A stretch of DNA of 64,000 nucleotides from Actinomadura parmotrematis (GTDB lineage Bacteria > Actinomycetota > Actinomycetes > Streptosporangiales > Streptosporangiaceae). Positions within the stretch are counted from its first letter, which is position 1; the number at the start of each line of letters is the position of its first letter. The stretch lies in contig NZ_JAIBOA010000013.1 of the NCBI RefSeq assembly GCF_019458805.1, forward strand, positions 124,001-188,000. Direction: 5' to 3'. The position numbers were made by a program, and so were the translations under genes. The notes beneath the pieces are model-generated. The model was not told where the DNA came from. It was given only the letters and a program-made list of their open reading frames with translations, and did no database searches. Positions 25,332 through 33,004 of this stretch are shown in pieces.

Positions 25332-26311
25332 GGGGCGACCTCCACGGTGAGGCCCTGCGCGCGCAGGTGCGCGAGGCGGGCGGCGTTCTCCTCGGGGCCG
25401 CCGGGCAGCTCGACGCGGAGCCGCCCGACGCGGGCGCCGCCGACCTCCTCGACGGCGCCGCCGAGGATGTTGACGTCGATGCCGAACTCGCGGGCGAGCG
25501 CCGACACGAACGGCCGGTCGGCGCTGTCGCCCTCGAAGGTGACGTCGACGACGGTGCTGCCGGGGCGCGGCGCGTGCGCGGGCAGCGGGAACAGGTCGCG
25601 GGCGAGCTCGGAGCCCGGCGCGGTCAAAAGGTCGCGGACCGGGCCCGCCTCGGTGATCCGCCCGTCCCGCATGATCGCGACCGAGTCGCAGATCCGCTTG
25701 ACCACCTCCATCTCGTGGGTGATCAGCAGGACGGTGAGGCCGAGCCGCCGGTTGAGGTCGCGCAGCAGCGCGAGGATCGAGGCGGTGGTCTCGGGGTCCA
25801 GCGCCGACGTCGCCTCGTCCGACAGCAGCACCTTCGGGCGGCCGGCGAGGGCGCGGGCGATGCCGACGCGCTGCTTCTGGCCGCCGGAGATCTGCGCCGG
25901 GTGGGCGCCGGCGTGGTCGGCGAGGCCGACGAGGTCCAGCAGCTCGGCGACGCGCTCGCCGCGCTCGGCCCGCGGCACGCCCATGACCTCCAGCGGGAAC
26001 GCCACGTTCCCGGCGACGGTGCGGCTGGACAGCAGCCCGAAGTGCTGGTGGATCATCCCGATGCGCTGCCGCGCCCGCCGCAGCTCGCCGCCGGACAGCG
26101 CCAGCAGGTCCTGGCCCGCGACGGTGACGCGCCCGGAGTCGGGGCGCTCCAGCAGGTTCACGCAGCGCAGCAGGGTGCTCTTGCCGGCGCCCGAGCGGCC
26201 GAGGACGCCGAAGACCTCGCCGTCGGCGACGGTCAGGTCGACGTCGTCGACGGCGGTCACGGCGCGGCCGCGGTCGCGGTAGACCTTCCGAAGTTTCTCT
26301 ATCTGGATCAC
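25328..26311 (-). CDS. metN: methionine ABC transporter ATP-binding protein
   Basis: A 327-residue ABC ATPase: Walker A GRSGAGKST, signature ISGGQKQRVGIARAL, Walker B VLLSDEATSALDP, H-loop LITHEMEVV, and a C-terminal NIL domain (about 255-327, VVDVTFEGDSADRPFVSAL) that binds methionine and inhibits transport. The GTG at 26311 fits family N-termini (VIQIEKLRKVY); an ATG at 26353 would add 14 basic residues. No good ribosome binding site is visible, which fits coupling to a leader. The 5' leader (26312-26581) holds two short peptides. Confidence 0.92.
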   Translation of the reverse strand: MIQIEKLRKVYRDRGRAVTAVDDVDLTVADGEVFGVLGRSGAGKSTLLRCVNLLERPDSGRVTVAGQDLLALSGGELRRARQRIGMIHQHFGLLSSRTVAGNVAFPLEVMGVPRAERGERVAELLDLVGLADHAGAHPAQISGGQKQRVGIARALAGRPKVLLSDEATSALDPETTASILALLRDLNRRLGLTVLLITHEMEVVKRICDSVAIMRDGRITEAGPVRDLLTAPGSELARDLFPLPAHAPRPGSTVVDVTFEGDSADRPFVSALAREFGIDVNILGGAVEEVGGARVGRLRVELPGGPEENAARLAHLRAQGLTVEVAP

Positions 26312-26395
26312 AGGGAATCGTCCGTGCGGAGATCGCCGCCGGGCGGGCGGCATGGGGATGGGCGTGCTCGGGACGGGCGGTACGGCGCGGGCGGC

Positions 26396-26467
26396 CTAGG
26401 AGAGGCCGGGCGGGTACGGCGCGTGGCCGAGGAGATGGCGCTCGATGGCGTGGCGTCCGGAGATCAT
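26396..26467 (-). CDS. 23-residue upstream peptide in the metNIQ leader
   Basis: A short frame starts ATG ATC TCC GGA and encodes 23 residues: MISGRHAIERHLL followed by GHAPYPPGLS. AGGA lies 11 bases before the ATG. It ends 84 bases before the metN start. No family recognised; it may be a leader peptide or chance frame. Confidence 0.35.
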   Translation of the reverse strand: MISGRHAIERHLLGHAPYPPGLS

Positions 26468-26548
26468 GTGTGCGTTCGTCCTAGCGGAGCCGTCCGGGGA
26501 CGGGGGTTCGCTCGCTTCGGGGCGCGAGGCTCGGAGAGACGGGGGCCC

Positions 26549-26581
26549 TCAGCGGGCACACATTCGCGGGACGCACATCAT
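26549..26581 (-). CDS. leaderless Met/Cys-rich 10-residue leader peptide before metNIQ
   Basis: ATG ATG TGC opens a ten-codon frame encoding MMCVPRMCAR, five of ten residues being sulfur amino acids. The A of the ATG is seven bases after a good -10 box (TTTACT), so the transcript would begin at the start codon (leaderless, common in actinobacteria). Cys-rich leaderless leader peptides that sense cysteine are known in mycobacteria; here methionine and cysteine codons precede a methionine transporter. Function is inferred. Confidence 0.5.
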   Translation of the reverse strand: MMCVPRMCAR

Positions 26582-26588
26582 GGTCAGC

Positions 26589-26618
26589 AGTAAACCGGCA
26601 AGTGGCGAATGGCGTCAA
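26589..26618 (-). promoter_or_regulatory. putative sigma-A-type promoter of the metNIQ leader
   Basis: On the minus strand TTGACG (26618-26613) and TTTACT (26594-26589) are 18 bp apart. The predicted start is at 26581, the first base of the 10-residue peptide. Confidence 0.5.
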
Positions 26619-26625
26619 ATCGCCT

Positions 26626-27426
26626 CTATGTCCCTGACCTGCCGCTATACGCCAGTGTGACGCTTCCCGCACCGGTGCGCGCGTCGACCGTCCCGGCCGC
26701 GGCCGGGTCGCCGAGCGCCGGGTCGACGCTCCGGTCGCCCGTCCCGCTCTCGACGGCGAGGCGGTAGCGGGTGCCGGGCGGGAAGGCCAGGTCCACCTCG
26801 CCCGCGCCGGTCCGCGCCCGCACGCGGGCGGGCGCCGCGGCGAACCCGACGGCCACACCGCCCGAGCCGGTCTCGGCGTCCACGTGCGCGGCGGCGGACG
26901 CCTCGGCGCGCAGCTCGCCGGACCCGGCGCGGAAGGAGATGTCGCCGCGCCCCCCGCCGACGTACAGGTTCCCGCTGCGGGTTCGCACGTCCAGCGGCCC
27001 GTCCAGGCCGCGCGCGGTGATCTCGGCGGAGGTCGCCTCCACCGACACGGGCGTGCCCGGCGGGACGGTGAGGTCCAGGTCGATGCCGCAGCCCTCGGGG
27101 AGCACCGACCAGACGGCGTCCCCGCAGGCCGCCGTGACGGTCAGCACCGTCCCCGCCCAGGACGCGCGGACGCGCGGCTTGGCGGCGGTCCAGCCGAGGT
27201 GGCGGCGCAGCAGCACCCGGCCCGCCGCTCCCTGCCCGAGCGACACCTCCGCGCCGCCGACGTCGAGCCGGACCCGCGAGACCGGCCGGTCCCAGGGGAC
27301 GGCGGCGGTCTCCTCGCGCCGCAGGCTCTCCCCCGCGAGCCGCAGCCCGAACGAGGCGGCGACGGCGAGCGCGGTGAGGGCCGCCAGCAGGTACCAGACG
27401 CCCTTGCGGCGGGGGCGGGCGGTCAC
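26626..27426 (-). CDS. DUF4097-like beta-strand repeat protein, membrane-anchored
   Basis: A 266-residue protein with an N-terminal membrane helix (LLAALTALAVAASFGLRLA, about 13-31) and an exported right-handed beta-type repeat region: VSVEATSAEITARGLDG, LDVRTRSGNLYVGG, VDAETGSGGVAVGF, VRARTGAGEVDLAFP, VDARTGAGSVTLAY. This is the DUF4097/putative adhesin pattern. It overlaps the response regulator gene by 4 bp (GTGA), making it the third gene of a kinase-regulator operon; such proteins are often co-encoded with envelope stress systems. Confidence 0.82.
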   Translation of the reverse strand: MTARPRRKGVWYLLAALTALAVAASFGLRLAGESLRREETAAVPWDRPVSRVRLDVGGAEVSLGQGAAGRVLLRRHLGWTAAKPRVRASWAGTVLTVTAACGDAVWSVLPEGCGIDLDLTVPPGTPVSVEATSAEITARGLDGPLDVRTRSGNLYVGGGRGDISFRAGSGELRAEASAAAHVDAETGSGGVAVGFAAAPARVRARTGAGEVDLAFPPGTRYRLAVESGTGDRSVDPALGDPAAAGTVDARTGAGSVTLAYSGRSGT

Positions 27427-28070
27427 GTCCCGCCCTCCAGGAAGCGCAGCACCGCGAGGACGCGCCGGTGGTCGCCCTCGGCGTGCGGCAGGTCGAGCTT
27501 GGCGAAGATCCCGTTGATGTGCTTGGCGACGGCGCTCTCGCTGACGACGAGCGCGGCGGCGATGCCGGCGTTGGAGCGGCCCTCGGCCATGAGCGCGAGC
27601 ACCTCGCGCTCGCGCGGGGTGAGCCGGTCCAGCGGGTCGCTCTGGCGGCGCAGCAGGAGCTGCGACACCACCTCGGGGTCGAGGGCGGTGCCGCCCGCGG
27701 CGACGCGGCGGAGCGCGTCCAGGAACGCCGCGACGTCGGCGACGCGGTCCTTCAGCAGGTAGCCGACGCCGCTCGTGTGCGCGGACAGCAGGTCGGCGGC
27801 GTAGCGCTCCTCGACGTACTGCGACAGCAGCAGCACCCCGACGCCGGGATGCTCGCGGCGCAGCACGAGCGCGGCCCGCACGCCCTCGTCGGTGTGGCCG
27901 GGCGGCATCCGCACGTCCACGATCGCGAGATCGGGGCGGTGCCGGTCCACGGCGGCGAGCAGCCCGGCCGCCTCGCCGACCGCCTCGGCGACCTCGAACC
28001 CCGAGGTCTCCAGCAGCTTGATCAGCCCGGCCCGCAGCAGGACCGAGTCCTCGGCGATCACAACGCGCAC
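27423..28070 (-). CDS. NarL/FixJ-type response regulator (system 1)
   Basis: A 215-residue response regulator: receiver domain with DLAIVDVRMPPGHTDEG (phospho-acceptor Asp) and a C-terminal LuxR-type HTH (LTPREREVLALMAEGRSNAGIAAALVVSESAVAKHI in part). The GTG start at 28070 overlaps the kinase gene by 13 bp. It should act with the kinase just upstream and may control the DUF4097 gene. Confidence 0.9.
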   Translation of the reverse strand: MRVVIAEDSVLLRAGLIKLLETSGFEVAEAVGEAAGLLAAVDRHRPDLAIVDVRMPPGHTDEGVRAALVLRREHPGVGVLLLSQYVEERYAADLLSAHTSGVGYLLKDRVADVAAFLDALRRVAAGGTALDPEVVSQLLLRRQSDPLDRLTPREREVLALMAEGRSNAGIAAALVVSESAVAKHINGIFAKLDLPHAEGDHRRVLAVLRFLEGGT

Positions 28071-29323
28071 GGCAGCTCCACGGTGAGGGTGGTCGGCCCC
28101 CCGGCGGGGCTGACGATGCGGAAGGTGCCGTCCACCGACCGGACGCGCCGGGCGAGGCCGGCGAGGCCGGTGCCGCGCGCCGGGTCGGCGCCGCCCGCGC
28201 CGTCGTCGGCGACGGTGACCAGCAGGCGCGCGCCGTCCCGCCGGACCGCGACGTCCACGACGCTCGCGCCGGCGTGCCGGACGACGTTGGTGAGCGCCTC
28301 CGACACCACGAAGTAGGCGACGGCCTCGACGGTGGACGACGCCCGCTCGGGCACGTCCACCGCGAGCCGCACCTTGACCGGGACGCGGGCGGCGACGCCC
28401 GACAGGGCCGCGTCCAGGCCGCGGTCCTCCAGCACCGCCGGGTGCAGGCCGCGGATGAGGTCGCGCAGCTCGGCGAGGGCCTCCTTGGCCTCCTCGTGCG
28501 CGTCGACGATCGCCCGCATGGCGTCGTCGGGGACGCCGGTCAGCGTGGCGCGGGCGATCCCGAGGTTCAGGGCGAGCGAGACGAGCCGCTGCTGCGCGCC
28601 GTCGTGCAGGTCGCGCTCGATGCGGCGGCGCTCCAGGTCGGCGGCGTCCACGACGTCGGCGCGCTTGCCGGCGAGGTCGGCGACGCGGGCGGCGAGCGCG
28701 GCGGCCGGGTCGGGGCCGAGCAGCCGCACCGCCGCGCGGGCGTCGAGCGCCCGGACGCCCGCCGCGAGCCAGGGCGCGGCGAGGAGCAGCAGCGCGCCGG
28801 CGGCGGTGAGCAGGCCGAGCCGGACGGCGTGCCCGCCGGCGGCGAGCGGCCCCCCGGGCGGCAGCGCCCAGGCGTAGGCGTGCACGGCCGCCAGGGCGGC
28901 GCCGGCGGTCCAGGCGAGCAGGACGCCGACCGCCCCGCAGGCGAGCAGCGGCCCGACGACCAGGTGGTAGCGGACCTCGCGCCACAGGTCCTCGGTGCGC
29001 AGCGCCCGCAGCGGGCCGCGCAGCGGGCCGCCGGGGCGGGGCGCGGGCGCCGGGACGTCCAGGCCGAGCATCGCCCACATCCGCTCGCGCTGCGCGTGCG
29101 TCGCCGGGCGCAGCAGCACGAGGACGAGCAGCGCGGGCAGCAGCAGGGCGGCGGTGACCGGGAGCGTGCTGACCGGCGTCCACACCAGCCAGGGCGCCGC
29201 CATGATCGTCCAGCCGGCGAGCTGGAGCGGCGCCCCCGAGGCGGCGTGCGCGGTGTCCCGCCACGCGCCCGGCGACCACGGGGCGCGCGCGAGCACCCGC
29301 CCGGGGAGCGTGTCGGAGGCCAT
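28058..29323 (-). CDS. sensor histidine kinase, NarX/DesK-type (system 1)
   Basis: A 421-residue kinase. About four to five transmembrane helices lie in the first 200 residues, then HisKA_3 RRRIERDLHDGAQQRLVSLAL with phosphorylated His, and HATPase_c with YFVVSEALTNVVRHA (N-box) and GTGLAGLARRV (G2). It autophosphorylates and passes the phosphate to the overlapping regulator. The signal is unknown. Confidence 0.9.
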   Translation of the reverse strand: MASDTLPGRVLARAPWSPGAWRDTAHAASGAPLQLAGWTIMAAPWLVWTPVSTLPVTAALLLPALLVLVLLRPATHAQRERMWAMLGLDVPAPAPRPGGPLRGPLRALRTEDLWREVRYHLVVGPLLACGAVGVLLAWTAGAALAAVHAYAWALPPGGPLAAGGHAVRLGLLTAAGALLLLAAPWLAAGVRALDARAAVRLLGPDPAAALAARVADLAGKRADVVDAADLERRRIERDLHDGAQQRLVSLALNLGIARATLTGVPDDAMRAIVDAHEEAKEALAELRDLIRGLHPAVLEDRGLDAALSGVAARVPVKVRLAVDVPERASSTVEAVAYFVVSEALTNVVRHAGASVVDVAVRRDGARLLVTVADDGAGGADPARGTGLAGLARRVRSVDGTFRIVSPAGGPTTLTVELPCAL

Positions 29324-29495
29324 GCCGGAACCGTAGGGGCGCCGGTCCCGCCGCGCACATCCGGCCCGCTCCAGTCCGGGGGTGTACCTGGTGCCACCCC
29401 CGGTCGGAAAGCGGCGCTACTGCCTCTCGCCGCGCCCCGGAGCAGGGTGGTGATCAAGCCCGGAGCCGCCGGGCCGCCACCGCGAGGAGCCCCCC

Positions 29496-29978
29496 ATGGT
29501 CACCGTCACGAGCCCGGCCCGCCCCGTCCCCGCGATCCCGGCGATCCCCGCCCCGTCGCGGGCCGCCGCCCGCCGGTGGACGGCCCGCGCGCTCGTCGCG
29601 GCGGGCGCGGCGATGGTGCCGTGGGTGGCGGTGCTGATGACCGAGCTGCCGTCCACCACGCAGGTGTCGCACTGGGGCGCGGCGTGGGCGGGCCTGGACC
29701 TGGCCTTGGCCGCCGGCCTCGCGGCCACCGGCGTCCTGCTGGCCCGGCGCGATCACCGGTATGCCCTCACCGCCGCCGCCACCGGCGCCCTGCTGCTGCT
29801 GGACGCCTGGTTCGACACGATGCTGTCGCCCGCCGGGCCCGAGCACACCCTCGCGATCGTCCTGGCGTTCGCCGCGGAGCTGCCGATGGCCGCGGTCTGC
29901 GGCGCCCTCGCGGTGCGCGGGCTGCGCCCTGTCCCGGGTTCACCGGGAATCCGGGTGATCGAAACCCATCCGAAATGA
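29496..29978 (+). CDS. hypothetical four-helix membrane protein
   Basis: A 160-residue protein with about four transmembrane helices (ARALVAAGAAMVPWVAVL, DLALAAGLAATGVLLA, YALTAAATGALLLLDAWFD, LAIVLAFAAELPMAAVCGALAV) and a short acidic/basic tail. GAGGAG lies before the ATG. No family recognised. It is divergent from the kinase; nothing supports an operon with the next gene. Confidence 0.65.
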   Translation: MVTVTSPARPVPAIPAIPAPSRAAARRWTARALVAAGAAMVPWVAVLMTELPSTTQVSHWGAAWAGLDLALAAGLAATGVLLARRDHRYALTAAATGALLLLDAWFDTMLSPAGPEHTLAIVLAFAAELPMAAVCGALAVRGLRPVPGSPGIRVIETHPK

Positions 29979-30094
29979 CCACGTCGACAGGATGAAACCT
30001 CTGGAGCTGGGCGTTTAGAGTGAAGGCCGCCAACGGGAGGCCGTCGCGCCCCCGGCCCTTCCGCCGCACGCCCGCGTCACCACGAGGTCCCCAT

Positions 30095-30643
30095 ATGAAC
30101 GTCGAGAAGGCGACCGAAGCCTGCCTCCGGTTCCTGCACGCCGGGTCGATCGCCCCCGAGGCGACCGCCGAGGACGACTTCGGCTTCCTGCCGCTCGCCA
30201 TGGACATCGACGGCGACGTCGCGGTGATCATGCTGATGGCGACCGGCGCCGACGTCCCCGAGGACCACCTGACGGTCGAGGAGTGGACCTTCCACCGGCG
30301 GCACGGCGGCGACTGGATCCCGCTCGGCTCCTACGGCGGCCTCGCGCTGCCCGCCGCGCTGACCCGCCGCCCGGCCGCCGAGCTCGGCGGCCGGCACCTG
30401 CGCCGCGACTGCTACGGCCGCTCGGTCCGCAACGGCGACCGGCTGCTGCCCTGGGGCGCCAAGTACGTGAGCGAGGCGCGGCTGACCGTCGCCGCCGAGA
30501 CCGCCCGCCTCCGCGTCGGCAAGCGCACCCTGGACGTCCCCGAGCACGGGCAGGCCGTGGTGGTCTGGGGCGCCCGGCGCGGCCCGGTGATCGAGGCCCT
30601 GAACGCCGACGGCGCGGTGCTCGACAAGCTCGACCTGAGCTGA
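30095..30643 (+). CDS. hypothetical soluble protein
   Basis: A 182-residue protein beginning MNVEKATEACLRFLHAGS, with WTFHRRHGGDWIPLGSYGG and a second beta-rich half (TARLRVGKRTLDVPEHGQAVVVWG) that resembles an immunoglobulin-like sandwich. GAGG precedes the ATG. No family recognised. It ends 47 bp before the TetR gene. Confidence 0.65.
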   Translation: MNVEKATEACLRFLHAGSIAPEATAEDDFGFLPLAMDIDGDVAVIMLMATGADVPEDHLTVEEWTFHRRHGGDWIPLGSYGGLALPAALTRRPAAELGGRHLRRDCYGRSVRNGDRLLPWGAKYVSEARLTVAAETARLRVGKRTLDVPEHGQAVVVWGARRGPVIEALNADGAVLDKLDLS

Positions 30644-30653
30644 CCCCCCTTTC

Positions 30654-30683
30654 TTGACCGTTCGTTCTCGATAGCTCTAGGGT
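30654..30683 (+). promoter_or_regulatory. tetR promoter with overlapping operator-like site
   Basis: TTGACC (30654-30659), 18 bp, TAGGGT (30678-30683); the start would be at the ATG (30691), so the mRNA is probably leaderless. GACCGTTCGTTCTCGA (30656-30671) matches 14 of 16 bases with a site before the SDR gene at 31319-31334. Confidence 0.5.
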
Positions 30684-30690
30684 CGCGCCC

Positions 30691-31272
30691 ATGGCACGGA
30701 CCAAGGAGTTCGATCCCGACGCCGCCCTGCAGCGCGCCCTGGAGCTGTTCTGGGAGCGCGGCTACGCGGCGACGTCCATGGCCGACCTCGTCGAGCGGCT
30801 CGGCGTCGCGCGGGCCAGCCTCTACGCCACCTTCGGCGACAAGCACGCGCTCTACCTGGCCGCGCTGGACCGCTACCTCCAGCTCCGCGACCCGGCGATC
30901 ATGGAGGCGCTGTCGCGGCCGGGCCCGGTCCTGCCGGCGGTGCGCGCGCTGATCGAGCGCTACGCCGCCGAGTCCGCCGGGGACGGGCGCCGGCTCGGCT
31001 GCCTGGTCGTCAACAGCGCGGTCGAGCGCGGCCCGTCCGACGCCGAGGCCGCCCGCCGCGTCGAGGCGAGCTGGACCGTCCTGGAGACCGCCCTCACCAC
31101 CGCGCTCACCCGCGCCAGGGCGCAGGGCGAGCTGGCGGCGGGCCGCGACCCGCGCTCCCTCGCGCGGCTGTTGCTCGTGCTGTTCCAGGGGATGCGCGTC
31201 CTCGGGCGCGCCCCCGCCTCCCCCGACCGGCTGCGCGACGCCGCGGCCGAGGCCGTCGCCCTGCTCGGCTGA
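30691..31272 (+). CDS. TetR/AcrR family regulator
   Basis: A 193-residue regulator with HTH SMADLVERLGVARASLYATF (about 29-48) and the helix continuing GDKHALYLAALDRYL. The ligand domain includes RLGCLVVNSAVE, a pattern of the ComR/YcdC-like group. A terminator separates it from the SDR gene that carries the same operator-like sequence, so it probably represses both itself and that gene. Confidence 0.9.
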   Translation: MARTKEFDPDAALQRALELFWERGYAATSMADLVERLGVARASLYATFGDKHALYLAALDRYLQLRDPAIMEALSRPGPVLPAVRALIERYAAESAGDGRRLGCLVVNSAVERGPSDAEAARRVEASWTVLETALTTALTRARAQGELAAGRDPRSLARLLLVLFQGMRVLGRAPASPDRLRDAAAEAVALLG

Positions 31273-31274
31273 CT

Positions 31275-31304
31275 CCCCGCCCCGCTCGCCGGCGGGGTCT
31301 TTTT
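31275..31304 (+). terminator. intrinsic terminator after tetR
   Basis: Stem CCCCGCC/GGCGGGG (31275-31281, 31291-31297) followed by TCTTTTT, the clearest T-run terminator in the window. Confidence 0.8.
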
Positions 31305-31318
31305 CCACCCTCATTCAA

Positions 31319-31334
31319 GACCGATCATTCTCGA
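31319..31334 (+). promoter_or_regulatory. operator-like site before the SDR gene
   Basis: GACCGATCATTCTCGA, 14 of 16 identical to the site before tetR, within the wider imperfect dyad TTCAAG-N10-CTCGAA. Likely TetR operator (inference). Confidence 0.5.
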
Positions 31335-31354
31335 ATTCCTCCCCGGGAGCCCCC

Positions 31355-32101
31355 ATGTCCCCGCGCTTCACCGGCAAGGTCGTCCTCGTCACCGGCGGCT
31401 CGTCCGGCATCGGCCTCGCCACCGCCCGCGCCTTCGCCGGCGAGGGCGCCACCGTCGTCCTCGCCGGCCGCGACGAGGCCCGCCTGAAGGCGGCCGCCGC
31501 CGAGATCGGCGCCGACCACGTGACCGCCGACGTCGCCGACCCCGCCTCCGCCGCCCGCATGGTCGCCGCCACGGTCGAGCGGCACGGCGGCCTGCACGTG
31601 GCGTTCAACAACGCCGGCGTGCTCGGCCCGTTCGGCCCGCTCGCCGACCTGCCCGAGGACGCCTGGGACGCCACCCTCGCCACCAACGTGACGGGGGTGT
31701 TCCTGTCCATGAAGCACGAGATCGCCCACATGGCCGCGCACGGCGGCGGCGCCATCGTCAACACCGCCTCCAACATCGGCGCGCACGTCCGCCGCCCCGG
31801 CCTCGCCGCCTACGCCGCGACCAAGGCCGCCGTCAGCGCCCTCACCCGCGGGGCGGCGCTCGACCACATCGGCGCCGGGGTGCGGATCAACGCGGTGAGC
31901 CCCGGCGCGACCGACACGGCCATGACCTTCCGGCCCGGCGAGACGCGCGCCGGCCGCGACGCGCGGATCGGCGCGGCCACCCCGGCGGGCCGGATCGGCG
32001 GCCCCGCCGAGGTCGCGGCCGCCGTGCTGTGGCTCGCCTCCGAGGCGGCGTCCTACCTGGTCGGACACGATCTTGTGGTGGACGGGGGCGCGTCGGCTTG
32101 A
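31355..32101 (+). CDS. short-chain dehydrogenase/reductase (SDR)
   Basis: A 248-residue classical SDR: cofactor loop TGGSSGIGLATA, NNAG at about 88-91, catalytic Ser/Tyr/Lys with YAATKAAV, and the C-terminal SYLVGHDLVVDGGASA. It reduces or oxidises a carbonyl/alcohol with NAD(P). GGGAG precedes the ATG. It likely answers to the preceding TetR protein through the shared site; substrate unknown. Confidence 0.92.
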   Translation: MSPRFTGKVVLVTGGSSGIGLATARAFAGEGATVVLAGRDEARLKAAAAEIGADHVTADVADPASAARMVAATVERHGGLHVAFNNAGVLGPFGPLADLPEDAWDATLATNVTGVFLSMKHEIAHMAAHGGGAIVNTASNIGAHVRRPGLAAYAATKAAVSALTRGAALDHIGAGVRINAVSPGATDTAMTFRPGETRAGRDARIGAATPAGRIGGPAEVAAAVLWLASEAASYLVGHDLVVDGGASA

Positions 32102-32148
32102 CGTGCCCACCTCTTGATTACAAAGAGTCACTTCCGTGAACCGCTGCG

Positions 32149-32157
32149 TGTTACCTT
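32149..32157 (+). promoter_or_regulatory. putative extended -10 TGTTACCTT
   Basis: Same nonamer as at 6462-6470, 37 bases before the GTG at 32195. The region 32113-32160 is AT-richer than its surroundings and includes TTGATTACAAAGAGTCAC. Confidence 0.4.
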
Positions 32158-32194
32158 TCCGGTCCTGATACGGACGATCGGAGGAGGTGATCAC

Positions 32195-32671
32195 GTGGGC
32201 TGGCGCGCCCAGCTGTCCACGAACCCCTTCGCCAGCATGGTCGCGGCGACCGCGATCCTGCTCGGCGGGCTCGGCATGGTCATCGGGGACCGGGCGAGCC
32301 GGGGCATGTCCATCAGCCTGGCCGGCCACGCGAACGTGATCGCCCACCTGTGGGGCGCGATGTTCGCCGTGGGCGGCGTGCTGACGCTGTTCGGAATCTA
32401 CCGGCCGCGCCTCACCGTCGAGCTGCCCGGCCTGTACCTGCTGGCCGGCGGCTACGGGTTCTACTGCCTGACGGTGCTGACCGGGCTGCGCACGCACGGC
32501 CTCGCGGCCGGGCTGATCTCGGGCGCCCTCACCCTCGGCAGCCTGCTGAAGGCGCGCGCGATCACCGCGCGCGCCCGCCACGTGCGGCCGGAACCGCCGG
32601 TGGAGCCGCCGGTGGACGCGCCGGCGGTCGAGGGGCGCGTCCCCGAGCCCCGGGGCGGGGGTGCGGGATGA
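32195..32671 (+). CDS. small membrane protein of a two-gene operon
   Basis: A 158-residue protein with about four transmembrane helices (MVAATAILLGGLGMVIG, ANVIAHLWGAMFAVGGVLTLFG, LPGLYLLAGGYGFYCLTVL, LAAGLISGALTLGSLL) and a Pro/Glu-rich tail. The GTG start has GGAGGTGATC (32183-32192) directly before it, a full complement to the 16S 3' end, so translation should be strong. The TGA overlaps the next ATG. The pair recalls small phage-type membrane/coiled-coil proteins, but no phage genes surround it. Confidence 0.72.
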   Translation: MGWRAQLSTNPFASMVAATAILLGGLGMVIGDRASRGMSISLAGHANVIAHLWGAMFAVGGVLTLFGIYRPRLTVELPGLYLLAGGYGFYCLTVLTGLRTHGLAAGLISGALTLGSLLKARAITARARHVRPEPPVEPPVDAPAVEGRVPEPRGGGAG

Positions 32672-32997
32672 CGACGTCGGACATCGTGGTGTCGATCGCG
32701 CAGCTCGCGGCGGGCGGCACCATCGTGCAGGCGCTGGTGGCGGTCATGCGGCGGCGCGGCGAGCTGCGCCAGCTCGACCGGCAGACCGAGTCGGTCGCGG
32801 TGAGCACCGCCGACCAGCTCGTCACCATGCTGCGCCGCGAGCTGATGGACGCGAAGGCCGAGGTGAGCGGCCTCCGCCAGGACCGCTCGTCGCTGGCCGA
32901 GCAGGTCGAGCGGCTCTCCCGCCAGGTCTCGGAGATCAACGCCGACCTGGCGGAGGCCCGCGCCGTCTCCTCCCGCCTGCACAAGCCCGCCCCCTGA
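32668..32997 (+). CDS. small protein with membrane helix and coiled coil
   Basis: A 109-residue protein: hydrophobic N-terminal segment (IVVSIAQLAAGGTIVQALVAVM, about 6-27), then a long coiled coil (about 40-100, LRRELMDAKAEVSGLRQDRSSL and onward with regular hydrophobic spacing). Likely membrane-anchored and oligomeric. It overlaps the previous gene by 4 bp (ATGA). Its stop codon lies in the palindrome TGAGCG-C-CGCTCA shared with the stop of the convergent response regulator. Confidence 0.7.
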   Translation: MTTSDIVVSIAQLAAGGTIVQALVAVMRRRGELRQLDRQTESVAVSTADQLVTMLRRELMDAKAEVSGLRQDRSSLAEQVERLSRQVSEINADLAEARAVSSRLHKPAP

Positions 32998-33004
32998 GCG
33001 CCGC

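Noticed and set aside
26312..26620. SAM riboswitch before metN
   Set aside because: No SAM-I, SAM-II or SAM-IV conserved core could be matched by eye on the minus strand; a covariance search would be needed to be sure.
32195..32997. Prophage remnant
   Set aside because: Only two small proteins of phage-like style; no integrase, portal, capsid or tail gene nearby.
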